Below are positions 17,416 through 27,208 of a DNA stretch of 27,208 bases, one piece after another. Each line of letters begins with the position of its first letter. The stretch's first letter is position 1. This stretch comes from Priapulus caudatus. Lineage: Eukaryota; Priapulida; Priapulimorpha; Priapulimorphida; Priapulidae. The DNA is taken from contig NW_014578233.1 of assembly GCF_000485595.1 (NCBI RefSeq), positions 28,462 to 55,669 on the forward strand, in the 5' to 3' direction. Made by a program: the position numbers and the translations under genes. The notes under the pieces are model-generated. The model searched no databases, was not told where the DNA came from, and was given only the letters and a program-made list of their open reading frames with translations.

Positions 17416-20190
17416 TAGGTAGGACATAGGATAACGGTACTGGGATTCCCCTACAGCCTTCCACCGCAAAATGAATCAACCGCGCCACACAACGCACACT
17501 CTGTACTGCAACGAAAACCCCGCACCGCACACTCACACAAAACACCAGGGGAAAATGGCATTAATGTCTACATCACTGTACATGTGGCTCAAGAAACGGG
17601 GCAGGCTAGTAAAAGCTAGGTCTATCGTGACTTCCCACCGCGAGTACCACTGAGTCAATGTTTCTGTATCGCAACTCTAGAGCAAACAAGACCCAAGAAT
17701 TAAATCAACTATTTAGTTTTTAACAATTAGCTCTTCACACAAAAAGAACACCAGCTAGAGTCACCACATATAAGTTAACGTTAGAGTACATTCATGTCAA
17801 TATCTTATTGAAATAACTCACAAGCGAAACTGTATTGTAATAATGAATAATGTGAAATATCACCAAATAAACAATATTGACACAGCGAAACACAAAAACA
17901 AACTATTCTCACGAGAGTCAGCTTTTCTAGTCTACAGTTATTAGGTTTACATAATTACGCTTTGTCTAATATAAGAAGTTTATGGTTTCAATTATTTAGT
18001 AAGAATATTTTTTTTTAACGTTTTAAAACTGAATCGCTATACTGTTGCTTTACAACGACGGGTGGGCCACGTGCAGCGCACCCACTGAAAAGTTGCGCAA
18101 AGCAACGTTCTTCGGCTCCAGTTAACAGGACGCGAGGTGGTTTTCTCATTTATTAATCTTAAGAGGGCAGAATAATTGCAATATCTTACAAACGAGCATA
18201 CACGTTTCAGTTATACAGTATGGATAAAATTTGTCCTAAATGAAATATCGTTCGGATTAAATAGCATTTAGGTAGGCAAATACTAATTGCACTTTTGTTA
18301 TGTAGAATCGGTCTGCTAACGCTGGCAAAATAAATAGGGCAAATGTGCAACTTTTCAGGGTGGCAGCACAAGTCGCGGTGTGTCATTCAGGCGCCTCCAA
18401 ATAATCAATTTCGCAGAATTCAATGTTGTTGTATGACAAACTGTGAAATGCGGAATTGTACGATATTATAGAATACTGTGCCTATTATTTATAAAATCTA
18501 CTATCACATAACATACTCTCGAAATTCTAACGAGGATAAGTTTACAAACCTGTTATCAGAGAAGAAGCATTTTGAAGTAATTGCAAAGTGAAAGAAACTC
18601 TCAACGAAAATGCCCCTAATGAATCAAAATATTCAACAGTACCTTACGAAGCCACTTTTCTGAGAGCCAGACCTTGCCTAATAAGTCAGCTTTGAAATGA
18701 AGATTATCTCCTTGTCCCTGTCAGCTGTTCAATCTCCGTACCAAACTCTCCGAGAATGCACGTGGGAAGCACTCACACAGCCTGCACCCAACAGTGATGC
18801 AAGTCAGGAGATCCTCCGAAAACATGGCGACTACTACCTAGCGGATACATATCTAAGACAGTGCACCCTAATACGTACACGAATATGATAGAAAAATCCC
18901 CACAAATTGTTTAACAGACATAATCAATGATTTACCAACTGGCTAACATTAGACGTCGATTACATACGCCTTACAGAATTTTGACATCATAGACTACATG
19001 GCTGGCTACAACCTTGTTAGTAGCTCCAGAACCTCGTGTGCTACCGATGTATCCTGCCCACGCCAGTGACAAATGACATACCTCTGTTCTCACTCTCAAC
19101 GGGGCTTGTTGGTCTACGAACAAAACAATGAATCTATATATATAGAGGCAAACACTCACAAACAAAAATCCGACTACTACTATAACCGAACCTCCGCAAA
19201 CTACACGCTTGATACATTAACAAAGAACATGACGAGTATCCTCAGTGCAATCAATAGGGAAATAATTTATTGCGATAATGAACTAGTTCAAGAGATTATT
19301 GGTCTTGTTGGATAAGAAATAAGCATAAGTATCATATAACGACCGAATGTTTCCCCTCATGGACACCGAGACGAGGCGGAGCCGCCTCGCCTCAGATATC
19401 TCAGCTTGCCACACAGAAATATTGTCCAAACAGAACCTCTGATGCCACGGCGCGCCGGCTCCCCCCGCCTACACTGATGAACAATCAATGTATCTCCATC
19501 AATCAACTACACTTTATTGAACTAAAAAAAAATTCGAATAGTAGACTCTTTCAAACCGTAGAAAGCACAGAACGGCCGCGTACTTCACGATACGCTGGTC
19601 AAACATCCGAATCTTGGCAAAGGCATATATATATACAAGCAGGTTTAGAAGACGATTGGTCACGTACTTGAATGCCAGCAAGGCGCCATGTGAACTCTTA
19701 GCAAGCGGAATTGAAAGCGGTGACATTAATATTAGGGCGACTAACCCATACTGCATTACATACGCATCGTCGCATGGTGCTTCTTTGTAAATTACTACAC
19801 CAGAAAAGTGCTTTCGTTGAACATAAAGATCTCATTTCCAGCTGACATCCCCAACTCGTTTGACGATCCACCCCCGAAGTCCCGAAGAATCGTGTACCGT
19901 ACGCTCAAGCGCTTTAAGATTTGGTGCCCCAACTGTTGACGAGGACGGACGTAGACGCGAACGCACGCGACGCACAGCACGCACGCCTCAGTGGATTATG
20001 TCACACTACGCGGCAATCTGACTATGTCAGATGAGCTAAAAAATGCACTAACTCACAAGTTAACATTATCTTTAACTGTCGGCTCTCCGATTGTTCAAAA
20101 GAATCATGAAACCGACACGCATGGATTTTAACTCTAATACAGATACATTGTATATCTATACAGAACCTTCGTAGTTGTAACTTTTCATTC
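17416..20190. other. Long AT-rich stretch without a recognised gene
   Basis: Only short open frames occur (for example at 17471-17653, 18697-18888 and 19073-19315, all plus strand), with no domain I recognise. A small perfect stem, CGAGGCGG-AG-CCGCCTCG, lies at 19372-19389. A GCAC-rich patch occurs at 19962-19985. Confidence 0.45.
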
Positions 20191-20288
20191 TCAGCCGTCC
20201 TGCAACTTGTTGGCCACTTTCAACTGCTTCTTGTGTCTTAAGGAAAAAACCGACCCTTGATGAACGCCTGAGTCGATATGCAGCAACA
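20191..20288 (-). CDS. Candidate terminal exon or RT fragment
   Basis: On the minus strand an acceptor-like CAGTTCTTATTGCTTGTCAG precedes a 98-bp frame starting LLHIDSGVHQGSVFS, which stops at TGA. GV-x-QGS-V-x-S resembles the template-binding motif of reverse transcriptases, but the expected Pro-Leu-Leu-Phe is absent. It could be a decayed retrotransposon or the last exon of an unknown gene. The support is thin. Confidence 0.22.
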
Positions 20289-21535
20289 CTGACAAGCAAT
20301 AAGAACTGTTTTTGTTTTATTATTTGCACTGACGGGGATGGAGCTTGCAAGCCACGTTGCGTATATCTTTTTCACCGATGACCGTATATAAATAAATAAT
20401 AAACAAATCAAGTAACGTTTGCTATTATGATTCTTACAGACGAAGGTGCACCAGTCAACTACGCACATCTTTAGGGCGACACCGCGGCGGCCAACACCCG
20501 TAATTTGCTTAACTGTAACTCAGAGTAGAGCCTGAGAACAATATATAACAGGAGAAGTGAAACGCCCACAGCCCGCTGCGGCGCCATGTTATGGCGTAGA
20601 AGAAGACCCGCGGTGACATCAGAAAATAGAATAGCGAAGAGAAGCTCATGACCCAGGCGCGCAGCGTCCCGCAGTTTCTGACAATCTGGTCAACGTGACC
20701 AGCGCCATAATTGGGCAGCCCGCCTGCTTAGGAATTGGTCTAATAATTCAAGCCGGTAACGCAGATGAACGTAAGCAATAATTTGCTAATTAATTGAGTA
20801 ATCGTGCGTCAATAAACATCAATAGTTCACAGAGAGTATGAGCTAAGACATGTGTCGATCTAACTAGCCTAAGGTATCTAGAATATATAATGTAAATGAC
20901 ACCGCGTACCGGTGAATAAAGCAAGATATTATGCAAATGATCTCCGCGTACCGGCTGACTAAAGAAAAATATGATAAGAAAAGTAGTATCTAGTAGTTGA
21001 ATGTTGTAACCCCAGGCGTTAATCGACCTGCTTCAGTTTTAATTACAAGAAAAAACCCATGCATGGATGCGCTTTCCTAAATGGATTGCCTAAAAGGCTT
21101 TTAAACACGCCTCTTACAGAGGCCTAATAATAAATTGACACTGCTACTGAATGGATTGTTGCAACAGTGCTAGCGCTACTCCCAGAAATAAAAATTTGCA
21201 CTAATATCACTGTGCGCAAAACTTAGGTTCCTTATTCTAATTATTCTGGTATCTTCAACACATAAGGCGACAATCAGATCTTCTTTATTGCGAGCAAATA
21301 TATACTACTGTATATATTTAATATATACACAATTAAAATCAAACAATCCAAGAGTTTCACTAGACTGCAACTTATCACTTCACACTACACTTAATGTTGC
21401 TAGTCCACAAAGATAATACAATGTATCAGTTTTTTCGCATTAGCAAAATGATATTAAATACCATAGCATCACAAACAACGGAATAAACCAAAAAAAACAG
21501 TTCATGAACACCTTATGTACAAAGGTACTCAGGTA
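20289..21535. other. Non-coding stretch with a small tandem repeat
   Basis: No gene was recognised. A 41-bp repeat lies at 20890-20971. The segment 20570-20720 is GC-richer, without identifiable features. Confidence 0.45.
20890..20971. repeat. 41-bp tandem repeat, two copies
   Basis: ATGTAAATGACACCGCGTAC at 20890 and ATGCAAATGATCTCCGCGTAC-like sequence at 20931, each followed by CGG, TGA or CTGA, and AAAG. Confidence 0.7.
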
Positions 21536-21664
21536 CACACCTAATTTTCCGGACAGCTGATGCTCGGCAACCTCTTTTAATGCCGGCATAAAATTCATTT
21601 TGAAATATTTGGCGCGTAGCAGGTACGTCCAGCCATGCTGCCACAGACTCGACCGTAAGTCCAC
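21536..21664 (-). CDS. Possible exon remnant with a BTB-tail-like sequence
   Basis: On the minus strand SLWQHGWTYLLRAKYFKMNF and then MPALKEVAEHQLSGKL are followed by a donor-like AG|GTGTGT near 21543. LL-x-A-x-YF-x-M and the helical tail faintly resemble the end of BTB domains in Kelch-like proteins. One residue seems to be missing, and no Kelch or other BTB part is nearby. Upstream the frame runs directly into the satellite. It may be a pseudogene piece or chance. Confidence 0.18.
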
Positions 21665-23210
21665 CACAGCTGTGTCGCCATGAGGCGCGTCACCCAACGC
21701 ATAATGTGCCTCGCACATGTGAGCGAATCGCCGCCTTCCGCCAATGTGAGCTGGATCGCTACATTAGCCGCGTCACCAATGTGACGCGTCTCTACATCGC
21801 CGTGTCACCATGTGAGCGCGTCGCTACGTCTGCCGGCGTCCATGTGGAGCGCATCTCTACACGGAGTGTCGGCCATGTGAGCGCATCGCTACAGTCGCGT
21901 GGCTCACATTTGGCGCGTCGCATGTCAGAGCGACTCTACATCGCCGCTGTCAACCATGGAGCATCGAGCTACATCGCCGTGTCACCATGTGAGCGCATCC
22001 CTACAACGACTCGAATCCCGTCGTCCAGTGAGCGCACCTCGCTACACATCGCATAGGTCGCCAGTGAGCGCACTCGCTATCTTCGCCGTGTCACCATGTG
22101 AGTCTGTCTATCGCTACAGAATCGCGGGGGTCGCCATGTGAGCCCATGCGCTACAGTCGCTAAGGGAAGCGCATTAGCGCATCTTCTACAATCCGCCGGT
22201 CCGCCATGTTGACGCCAAATCTCTACATCCCGAGGCCTAGTGTCACCGAATGTGGAGCGGCAATCTCTGCATCGCACTGTGTCACCATGTGAGCGCATCT
22301 CTGCATTGCCGTGTCACCCATGTAGCGGCATCTCTTACAGAGTCCGCCGGTGTCAACCATGTGATCGCATCTCTACGACTCGCTGTGTCGTCATGTGGCC
22401 GCATCTCTAACATCGCCGTATCGCCATGGTGAATGCATCGCAACACCAAGAGGTGCCGCCGGCACCAATGCTAGCGCATCTCTACAACCTCGGCCGGTGT
22501 CAGAGTGCCTAGTCGGCAATCTCCTACAACTCGCCGTGTCACCAGTGAAGCGCGATCGCTACATATGAAGGACCGGCTCGCTGTCGTCACCATGGAGGTG
22601 CATCTCCTACCTTCGCGGTGTCACCATGTAGCCGCGTCGCCACACGGGTGCCACGCTCTGCCACAGTTCACCATGTAGGCGCCCGCATCTCTAACATCCC
22701 GAGCCGTATCAGGTCGCCATGTGGCGACATTTCCGTGTCGCGCTTATGTGGGCGTGCGTCGCCGATAGTGGATGCATCAGACGGCAAGCCCGACCTGTGA
22801 GGCCGCATCTCTAACATCGCCTGTGTCCGCGCAATGTGCGGCGCGCGTTCGCACAGGCTAGCACGTCGTCCACCCACTGTGAGCGCAGTGCGCCAACAGC
22901 TCGCCGGTCGCCATGTGAAACGCATCGTCATGTGACCGCATCGCCATGTTAGCGCATTGCCATGTGAGCGCATGGCCATCGTGAGCGCATGCCATTTGAA
23001 GTGCAATCGTCATGTGAGCCAATCGCATGTGAAGCGCATCGTCATGTGAGCGCATCGGCGCCATGTGAGCGTCATCGTTAATGTGAGCACCGCATTGCAT
23101 GTGAGCCATTGCCACTGTGATGCGCCATCGCCATGCTGAGCGCATCGCAATGTGAGCAATGCCATGTGAGCGGATGCCATTGTGAGCGGCATCGCCATCG
23201 TGACGCGTCG
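21665..23210. repeat. Irregular GTGAGCGCATC satellite/minisatellite
   Basis: About 1.5 kb of imperfect units. In the first 1.2 kb the unit is about 32-36 bp: CATGTGAGCGCATC, TCTACATCGCC, GTGTCAC. From about 22905 the unit shortens to 16-18 bp (GCCATGTGAGCGCATC). Single-base indels are very common between units. Confidence 0.9.
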
Positions 23211-23460
23211 TTTTGTTGTAGTCCTGAAATTAATCATGTATTAATACGATAAGGGTCGCACACATGTTGTGCAGTCTAAAAACTTTCGCCGCTATTGCTG
23301 CGCCGCATAGCCACAGGAAACGACTGATTTGGTGAGCGTGTCCCAACGTATTCAAATTTGCCGTCTGGACTAGCCGGAAAACCGGCGCACGACAGCGCGC
23401 GGCCGAATCGGAGAAGGCGGGGCCGAGGCCGGAAGCGAGCACGGCGGGGCCGACGCCTGG
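23211..23460. other. GC-rich DNA before the inverted repeat
   Basis: CpG-rich sequence with Arg/Gly-rich open frames (GRGRKRARRG-like) that follow from base composition. No gene was recognised. Confidence 0.4.
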
Positions 23461-23868
23461 TCGCGCGCGGCGCTGGTATATCGCTGACCAGCGAAGTGAT
23501 CAGCATCGCGCGAGCGGTGAGTGGTAACAACCGCCAGCCGCTTTCGGGAGATGATCGTTCTCGCGGACGGTTTTCGCCCGTGTATCTGTATTCTACTCGC
23601 AGAGTGGATACTGGCGAATCCGTTTCACTCCGGTTCGCGCGTAGGGAATCTGATTCGAAGAAGTAGTACGTATTATCACCGCGCAGTATGTATACGAAAA
23701 AGGTGCTGTATTCAAATGAATGCAGGGAACCTGTGCGTAGTGGCCGTGTTGTTATAGACGCGGTTAGATTTCAATGTCCTAACTTGTGAATACTATATAT
23801 ATATATTATGTTGTGTGTGTGTGTGTCAGTGTGATATATATATAGTCAGTATATTCTATTATTTTATA
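23461..23868 (+). repeat. Large inverted repeat, left arm
   Basis: About 408 bp, matching the reverse complement of 25904-26292 at roughly 85-90 percent with small indels. Shared landmarks are CGCTGGTATATCGCTGACCA, TTTCGGGAGATGATCGTTCT, GTATCTGTATTCTACTCG, ATTCAAATGAATGCAGGGAA and GACGCGGTTAGATTTCAATG. The AT and GT microsatellites at its inner end are shared too. Confidence 0.88.
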
Positions 23869-23880
23869 TTAGAATATATT

Positions 23881-23912
<32 letters not shown>
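23793..23912. repeat. AT and GT microsatellites at the inner edge of the left arm
   Basis: (AT)n, TTATG, (TG)n, (AT)n and a second (AT)n at 23887-23912. The first part is mirrored in the right arm. Confidence 0.9.
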
Positions 23913-23916
<4 letters not shown>

Positions 23917-24059
23917 GGCTAATGCTGTTAATAACACGTTAATAACTTACCCGTCGGAAAATTAAGCTTCATCTGTGGGTTTTACACGATATTCGCTATT
24001 GAGATTTCGATGTGAGATTCTGTCATGAACGTAGCTATTATCCGTGCATTGGCTTGATG

Positions 24060-24364
24060 TGTATATACGTGCGTGCGTGAGTGAATGCGTGTTGGTGCAC
24101 GAGTGTTACTACCCGAGTGCGCGTTGGTGCATGAATATGTGTGTTGCCTGCGTGTATGACTATCCGTGCGTGAGCGAATGGGTCTTGGTGTGGGCGAATG
24201 AGCGTGAGTTTATGGGTGTTGGTGCGCGAGTGCGTGTTGCTGCGTGAGAGTGTGTGAGTCTGTCAGTACGCGTGGATGCGTGCGTGACTGTTCGTGCCTG
24301 AGTCACTGATGGTGCGTAAGTGTGCGTTGGTGCGTGAGTGTGTGTTTGTGCGTGAATGAGTGAG

Positions 24365-24366
<2 letters not shown>
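24060..24366. repeat. Irregular GTGCGTGAGTG / TTGGTGCG array
   Basis: Degenerate units of GTTGGTGCGTGAGTG type. It is the reverse-complement relative of the 16138-16452 array (CACTCACGCACCAAC), but far less regular. Confidence 0.8.

Positions 24367-24420
<54 letters not shown>
24366..24420. repeat. (GA)n microsatellite
   Basis: About 26 GA units, then TAGAGATGGGGAGAG. Confidence 0.95.
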
Positions 24421-24425
<5 letters not shown>

Positions 24426-24672
24426 GGGGAGAGAAAGAAGCCATCGCGATGAAGTCCGGCTTCGCAAACAAACGCGCAGTCGATAAACAAACAAAAAGTA
24501 CACAATGTAATCTGCTACACATGCAGGGCGCGCGTGTGGACGGCGACCAACACGCGCGTTCAAAGTGTCGCCCGTCGCTCTCCGACTCCCTTTTAAGTGT
24601 TTGTTAGCCGCGGCTGCGACACAAAGACGGACCGGCATTTCAGAACTGCGGCCGCGCGCGCAGCAGACGACA

Positions 24673-24772
24673 ATGGCGAACTTTCCGATGTCGGCCGAGC
24701 CGATAACGCAACGTGACGCGTCGGCGGGAGAGTTTATCAAATCGGGCGTTGAAACTTCACATGTCTTGAAAA
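24673..24772 (+). CDS. Weak candidate first exon in CpG-rich spacer
   Basis: ATG at 24673 in good context (GACAATGG) opens MANFPMSAEP and 33 codons in all, with a donor-like AAA|GTATGA at 24772/24773. The frame continues past the donor and also extends upstream of the ATG. It lies in CpG-rich DNA (about 24530-24740) inside the spacer of the inverted repeat. No domain or downstream exon was found, so it may be chance. Confidence 0.17.
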
Positions 24773-24896
24773 GTATGACAATGAATTATCATGCAATGGC
24801 ACTGATACCGGAGTTTAATTCACGCCCGGCACCCACTCCCCCACCTCTCGTCTCGCTCGATCGCGCGCGCTCTCTCTTTCCCTCTCTCCTTGTGTG

Positions 24897-24932
<36 letters not shown>

Positions 24933-24934
24933 TG
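24897..24934. repeat. (GTGC)n microsatellite
   Basis: Nine GCGT/GTGC units, giving Cys-Val-Arg-Ala frames. Confidence 0.95.
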
Positions 24935-25260
24935 TCTCCGTCTACCTATCTATCGTTCGCTTTCTGGCTCTGTCTGTATTCTAGCTATTCTTCTTCGCTT
25001 CTTATCTCTACCCATTGTTCTCTCTGCCGCTGTGTGTATCTATGCATACTTCTCTTTCTCTTTATTTATGCACGCATCTACATATCTCTCTCTCTTTCAC
25101 TCTCTCCCTCCATTGATCCACCCCACTCTCTTCTCTATCGCACATTCCCTCTCTATGGTTCTCTTTTTCTCTGTCTCTTTTCTTTCTCTCGTTCTTCCTC
25201 GTTTGTTTTTCTGCTAGCTGTTCAAACCTTCCGGTTCAACCTTCCCCTTCTTTTCTTTTT
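24935..25260. repeat. Pyrimidine-rich low-complexity tract
   Basis: A CT-rich plus strand with TCTCTCTCT, TTTCTCT and CTCCCTCC blocks. The Ser/Leu/Phe-rich open frames are compositional. A similar tract lies at 25735-25880. Confidence 0.8.
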
Positions 25261-25734
25261 TTCAACTTTCACAGTTCGAATTTCCTACCGCAAGATACGT
25301 GCAGATACCAACTGATATATCCATTCATAATAGCCATTTTTAATTTATTTCAGGACTCGGGGCGAAATTGCGTGCCAGTATTCAATTTTTAGATAAGATA
25401 GCGGGGGAATTCATGGATTCATTTTCAGCCGGGGAGGAGGACGGCGGGAGATTGCGAATCTGTTTGTCTTGCATCGCATGCCGAGCGCTAGATAGCTGCG
25501 ATGATAAGGCCGATGCCAGTGCCTGATTACAGGGCTCGCCTTATCTCTGCTCCTCTCCTCCTCTGTGGCGCTATGCTTCAATCTGCACGCTGCAGATAGG
25601 CATGCTTGATTGCTGCTGAATCATGCCGTTGCAACTGGGTGAGGGAAGATAGCAGCAGCTGCTGCCTGCGTGCGGCAGGACCACGTACATACAGACAGTT
25701 CTCCTGTGTGGGCACGCCGTGGGTTTCCCTTTCC
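25261..25734. other. Unique-looking DNA in the inverted-repeat spacer
   Basis: Not low-complexity, with no gene recognised. GATAAG-type motifs occur near 25393, 25503 and 25540 (the last inverted). Confidence 0.4.
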
Positions 25735-25903
25735 CGGCTAGCGCGCGCTCTCTGTCTCTTCCCTTCACTCTTTCTCTATCCAATGTATCACTCTCGCTCG
25801 CTCGTTTCGCCGCCCTCTTCCTCTCTCCCTCCCGCCTTTCCCCTCTTCATCCCTTTGGCATACTCCTTTCCTCCTGCTCTCTAATAACATACATACGAAT
25901 AGT

Positions 25904-25926
25904 ATATAAAATATAGAATATATGAC

Positions 25927-25958
<32 letters not shown>

Positions 25959-26292
25959 TAATATATATATATATATATATGTCACAAGTAGACATTGAAA
26001 TCTAACCGCGTCTATAAACAACACGGCCACGCACGCACAGGTTCCCTGCATTCATTTGAATACAGCCCTTTTTCTTACATATGCCGCGGTTAAATACGTA
26101 CTACTTTTTCAATCAGATTCGCCTACGCGCGAACCGGAGAACGGATTCGCCAGTATTCACTCTGCCGAGTAGAATACAGATACCGGGCGAAAACCGTCCA
26201 GAGAACGATCATCTCCCGAAACGGCGGCGGTGTTTACACTCACGCTCGCGCATGTTCACTCGCTGGTCAGCGATATACCAGCGCGCGCGCTG
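25904..26292 (-). repeat. Large inverted repeat, right arm
   Basis: The reverse complement matches 23461-23868. The homology stops at a GC-alternating run (GCGCGCGCGC) that corresponds to CGCGCGCGG on the left. The arms differ by scattered substitutions and 1-5 bp indels. Confidence 0.88.
25921..25982. repeat. AT / CA / AT compound microsatellite
   Basis: (AT)n, (CA)n, TAAT, (AT)n: the mirror of the microsatellite in the left arm. Confidence 0.93.
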
Positions 26293-26829
26293 CTCGCATA
26301 AAGGCGGTTATTCGGCGTCGCATGTGTACACAGACGTTGATGTCCCTTATCTGCGCCTCAGCAAGCTGTCCCAGCCTCCCTGAGCCTACTCATGCGGCCG
26401 CCGCACGGAGATTTCCACCCATCAGGCCACTTCCATCTCTCACATATTGTGCAACAGATAAGAACAATTTATAGTTTTATTATTTCTGGATGTCTGTTGC
26501 CTACAAGATAAAAGATTAAATTTAATATGCGCTATCAAGCTCGGCAGCAGTTACAGGGTTTATGTTCAGGAATAAATGGGATTTGGTCACAGATAGTGTG
26601 GAAATGTTTTCAGGGAGGGATAGTGTATGTAATTACACACCCTCGACACATTCGCTGAGCCGTCCCCGCTCCGTGCAAACTTGTTCGCTTCCTTGCCGAA
26701 ACCGCGTCTAAGCTGCAATAAATGGTGCGTCGTTCTTCGAGAATGGTGGCAAATCCGCGCCGAACGCGCGCCGATTAATTTTTCCGTGTATCGGTTGCTG
26801 CCGGCCAGCAGGTCACGAGCGCTCAACAC

Positions 26830-26858
26830 CCTCCCTCCCTCCCTCCCTCCCTCCCTCA
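26830..26858. repeat. (CCCT)n microsatellite
   Basis: Seven CCCT units. A run of nine or ten C follows at 26898-26907. Confidence 0.93.
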
Positions 26859-26910
26859 TCTCCACCCGCGTGCAGCCCGCCCGCGCCTCCTCCTTAACCC
26901 CCCCCCCATG

Positions 26911-27017
26911 TACACACACGCACGTACGAGCACACGTACGCACACCCGCACGCGTACTCGAACGCACACACGCGCACGCGCACGCGCATACGCACGCACG
27001 CACGCACGCACACACAC
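26911..27017. repeat. CA / CGCA compound microsatellite
   Basis: ACACACGCACGTACG, CGCGCACGCG and CGCACGCA blocks. Confidence 0.92.
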
Positions 27018-27099
27018 AGCCGCGCGCGAACACCGGATCATGATAGTCGCTCCTGTGATTCATTAACGGCGCATCTGCCAGACCGATGCCTTCCGCGTA

Positions 27100-27101
27100 C
27101 G

Positions 27102-27166
<65 letters not shown>

Positions 27167-27197
27167 GAGAGAGATACGGAGAGAGAGAGAGAGAGAA
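27100..27197. repeat. (GA)n microsatellite
   Basis: GAAAGAAA, then about 30 GA units, a TGA interruption and an ATAC break. Confidence 0.95.
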
Positions 27198-27208
27198 AAT
27201 AATGCAAC

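Larger units (their letters stand above)
26293..27208. other. CpG-rich DNA ending in microsatellites
   Basis: No gene was recognised; the long minus-strand frame is mostly repeat-derived. A unique middle part lies at 26640-26820. Confidence 0.45.

Noticed and set aside
21665-23210. Repeat array that could be read as repeat-spacer units or as several overlapping genes
   Set aside because: The pieces between GTGAGCGCATC motifs are related to each other and vary by slippage, so it is a satellite. The open frames change with every indel.
24160-24740. Ser-Leu-rich minus-strand frames that look like signal peptides or membrane proteins
   Set aside because: They are the three frames of the GA tract and the neighbouring GTGC repeats.
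26587-27207. 206-codon minus-strand open frame
   Set aside because: Most of it is translated GA/CT, CGCA and CCCT microsatellite. The unique middle has no recognisable domain.

Overview
This window looks like nuclear DNA of a non-arthropod animal, most likely a marine invertebrate. The evidence is a split gene with metazoan-type splice sites that encodes a PR (PRDM/FOG-type) domain, vertebrate-type TTAGGG telomere-like repeats, and a very high load of microsatellites (CT, CGCA, CA, AT, TTC), minisatellites, MITEs and retrotransposon debris. There are no bacterial operons, no CRISPR array and no intact rRNA or tRNA gene that I could recognise. A run of 10 N at 16453-16462 shows that this is a scaffolded assembly.

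Layout. 1-1640: a long CT tract, a MITE-like element and a 24-bp minisatellite. 3300-7468 (minus strand): the one convincing gene. Three exons (7438-7468, 5864-6063, 3300-3432) have matching intron phases and good splice sites, and together encode the N-terminus and most of a PR domain. The rest of the gene, probably zinc fingers, should lie beyond the left edge. 9328-9441: the C-terminal tail of a non-LTR retrotransposon ORF2. 10044-14564: a short LTR retrotransposon in minus orientation, with TTAA target-site duplications, PBS and PPT. Its 5' LTR is split by about 2.3 kb of inserted DNA. That DNA holds a tandem duplication, and one duplicate is itself interrupted by a 187-bp MITE with 8-bp duplications and telomere-like repeats inside. 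16138-16452: a 40-bp array that runs into the N gap. 16973-17415: an unrecognised open frame with protein-level repeats. 17416-21535: AT-rich and almost featureless. 21665-23210: a decaying GTGAGCGCATC satellite. 23461-26292: a large inverted repeat (arms of about 400 bp, spacer of about 2 kb). 26293-27208: CpG-rich DNA ending in CCCT, CGCA and GA microsatellites.

The only functional story that the sequence supports is the PR-domain gene, probably a transcriptional regulator. Most of the remaining DNA is repeat turnover. I found nothing that demands a wholly new biological system. The best leads are the PR-domain gene, the nested transposons and the inverted duplication.
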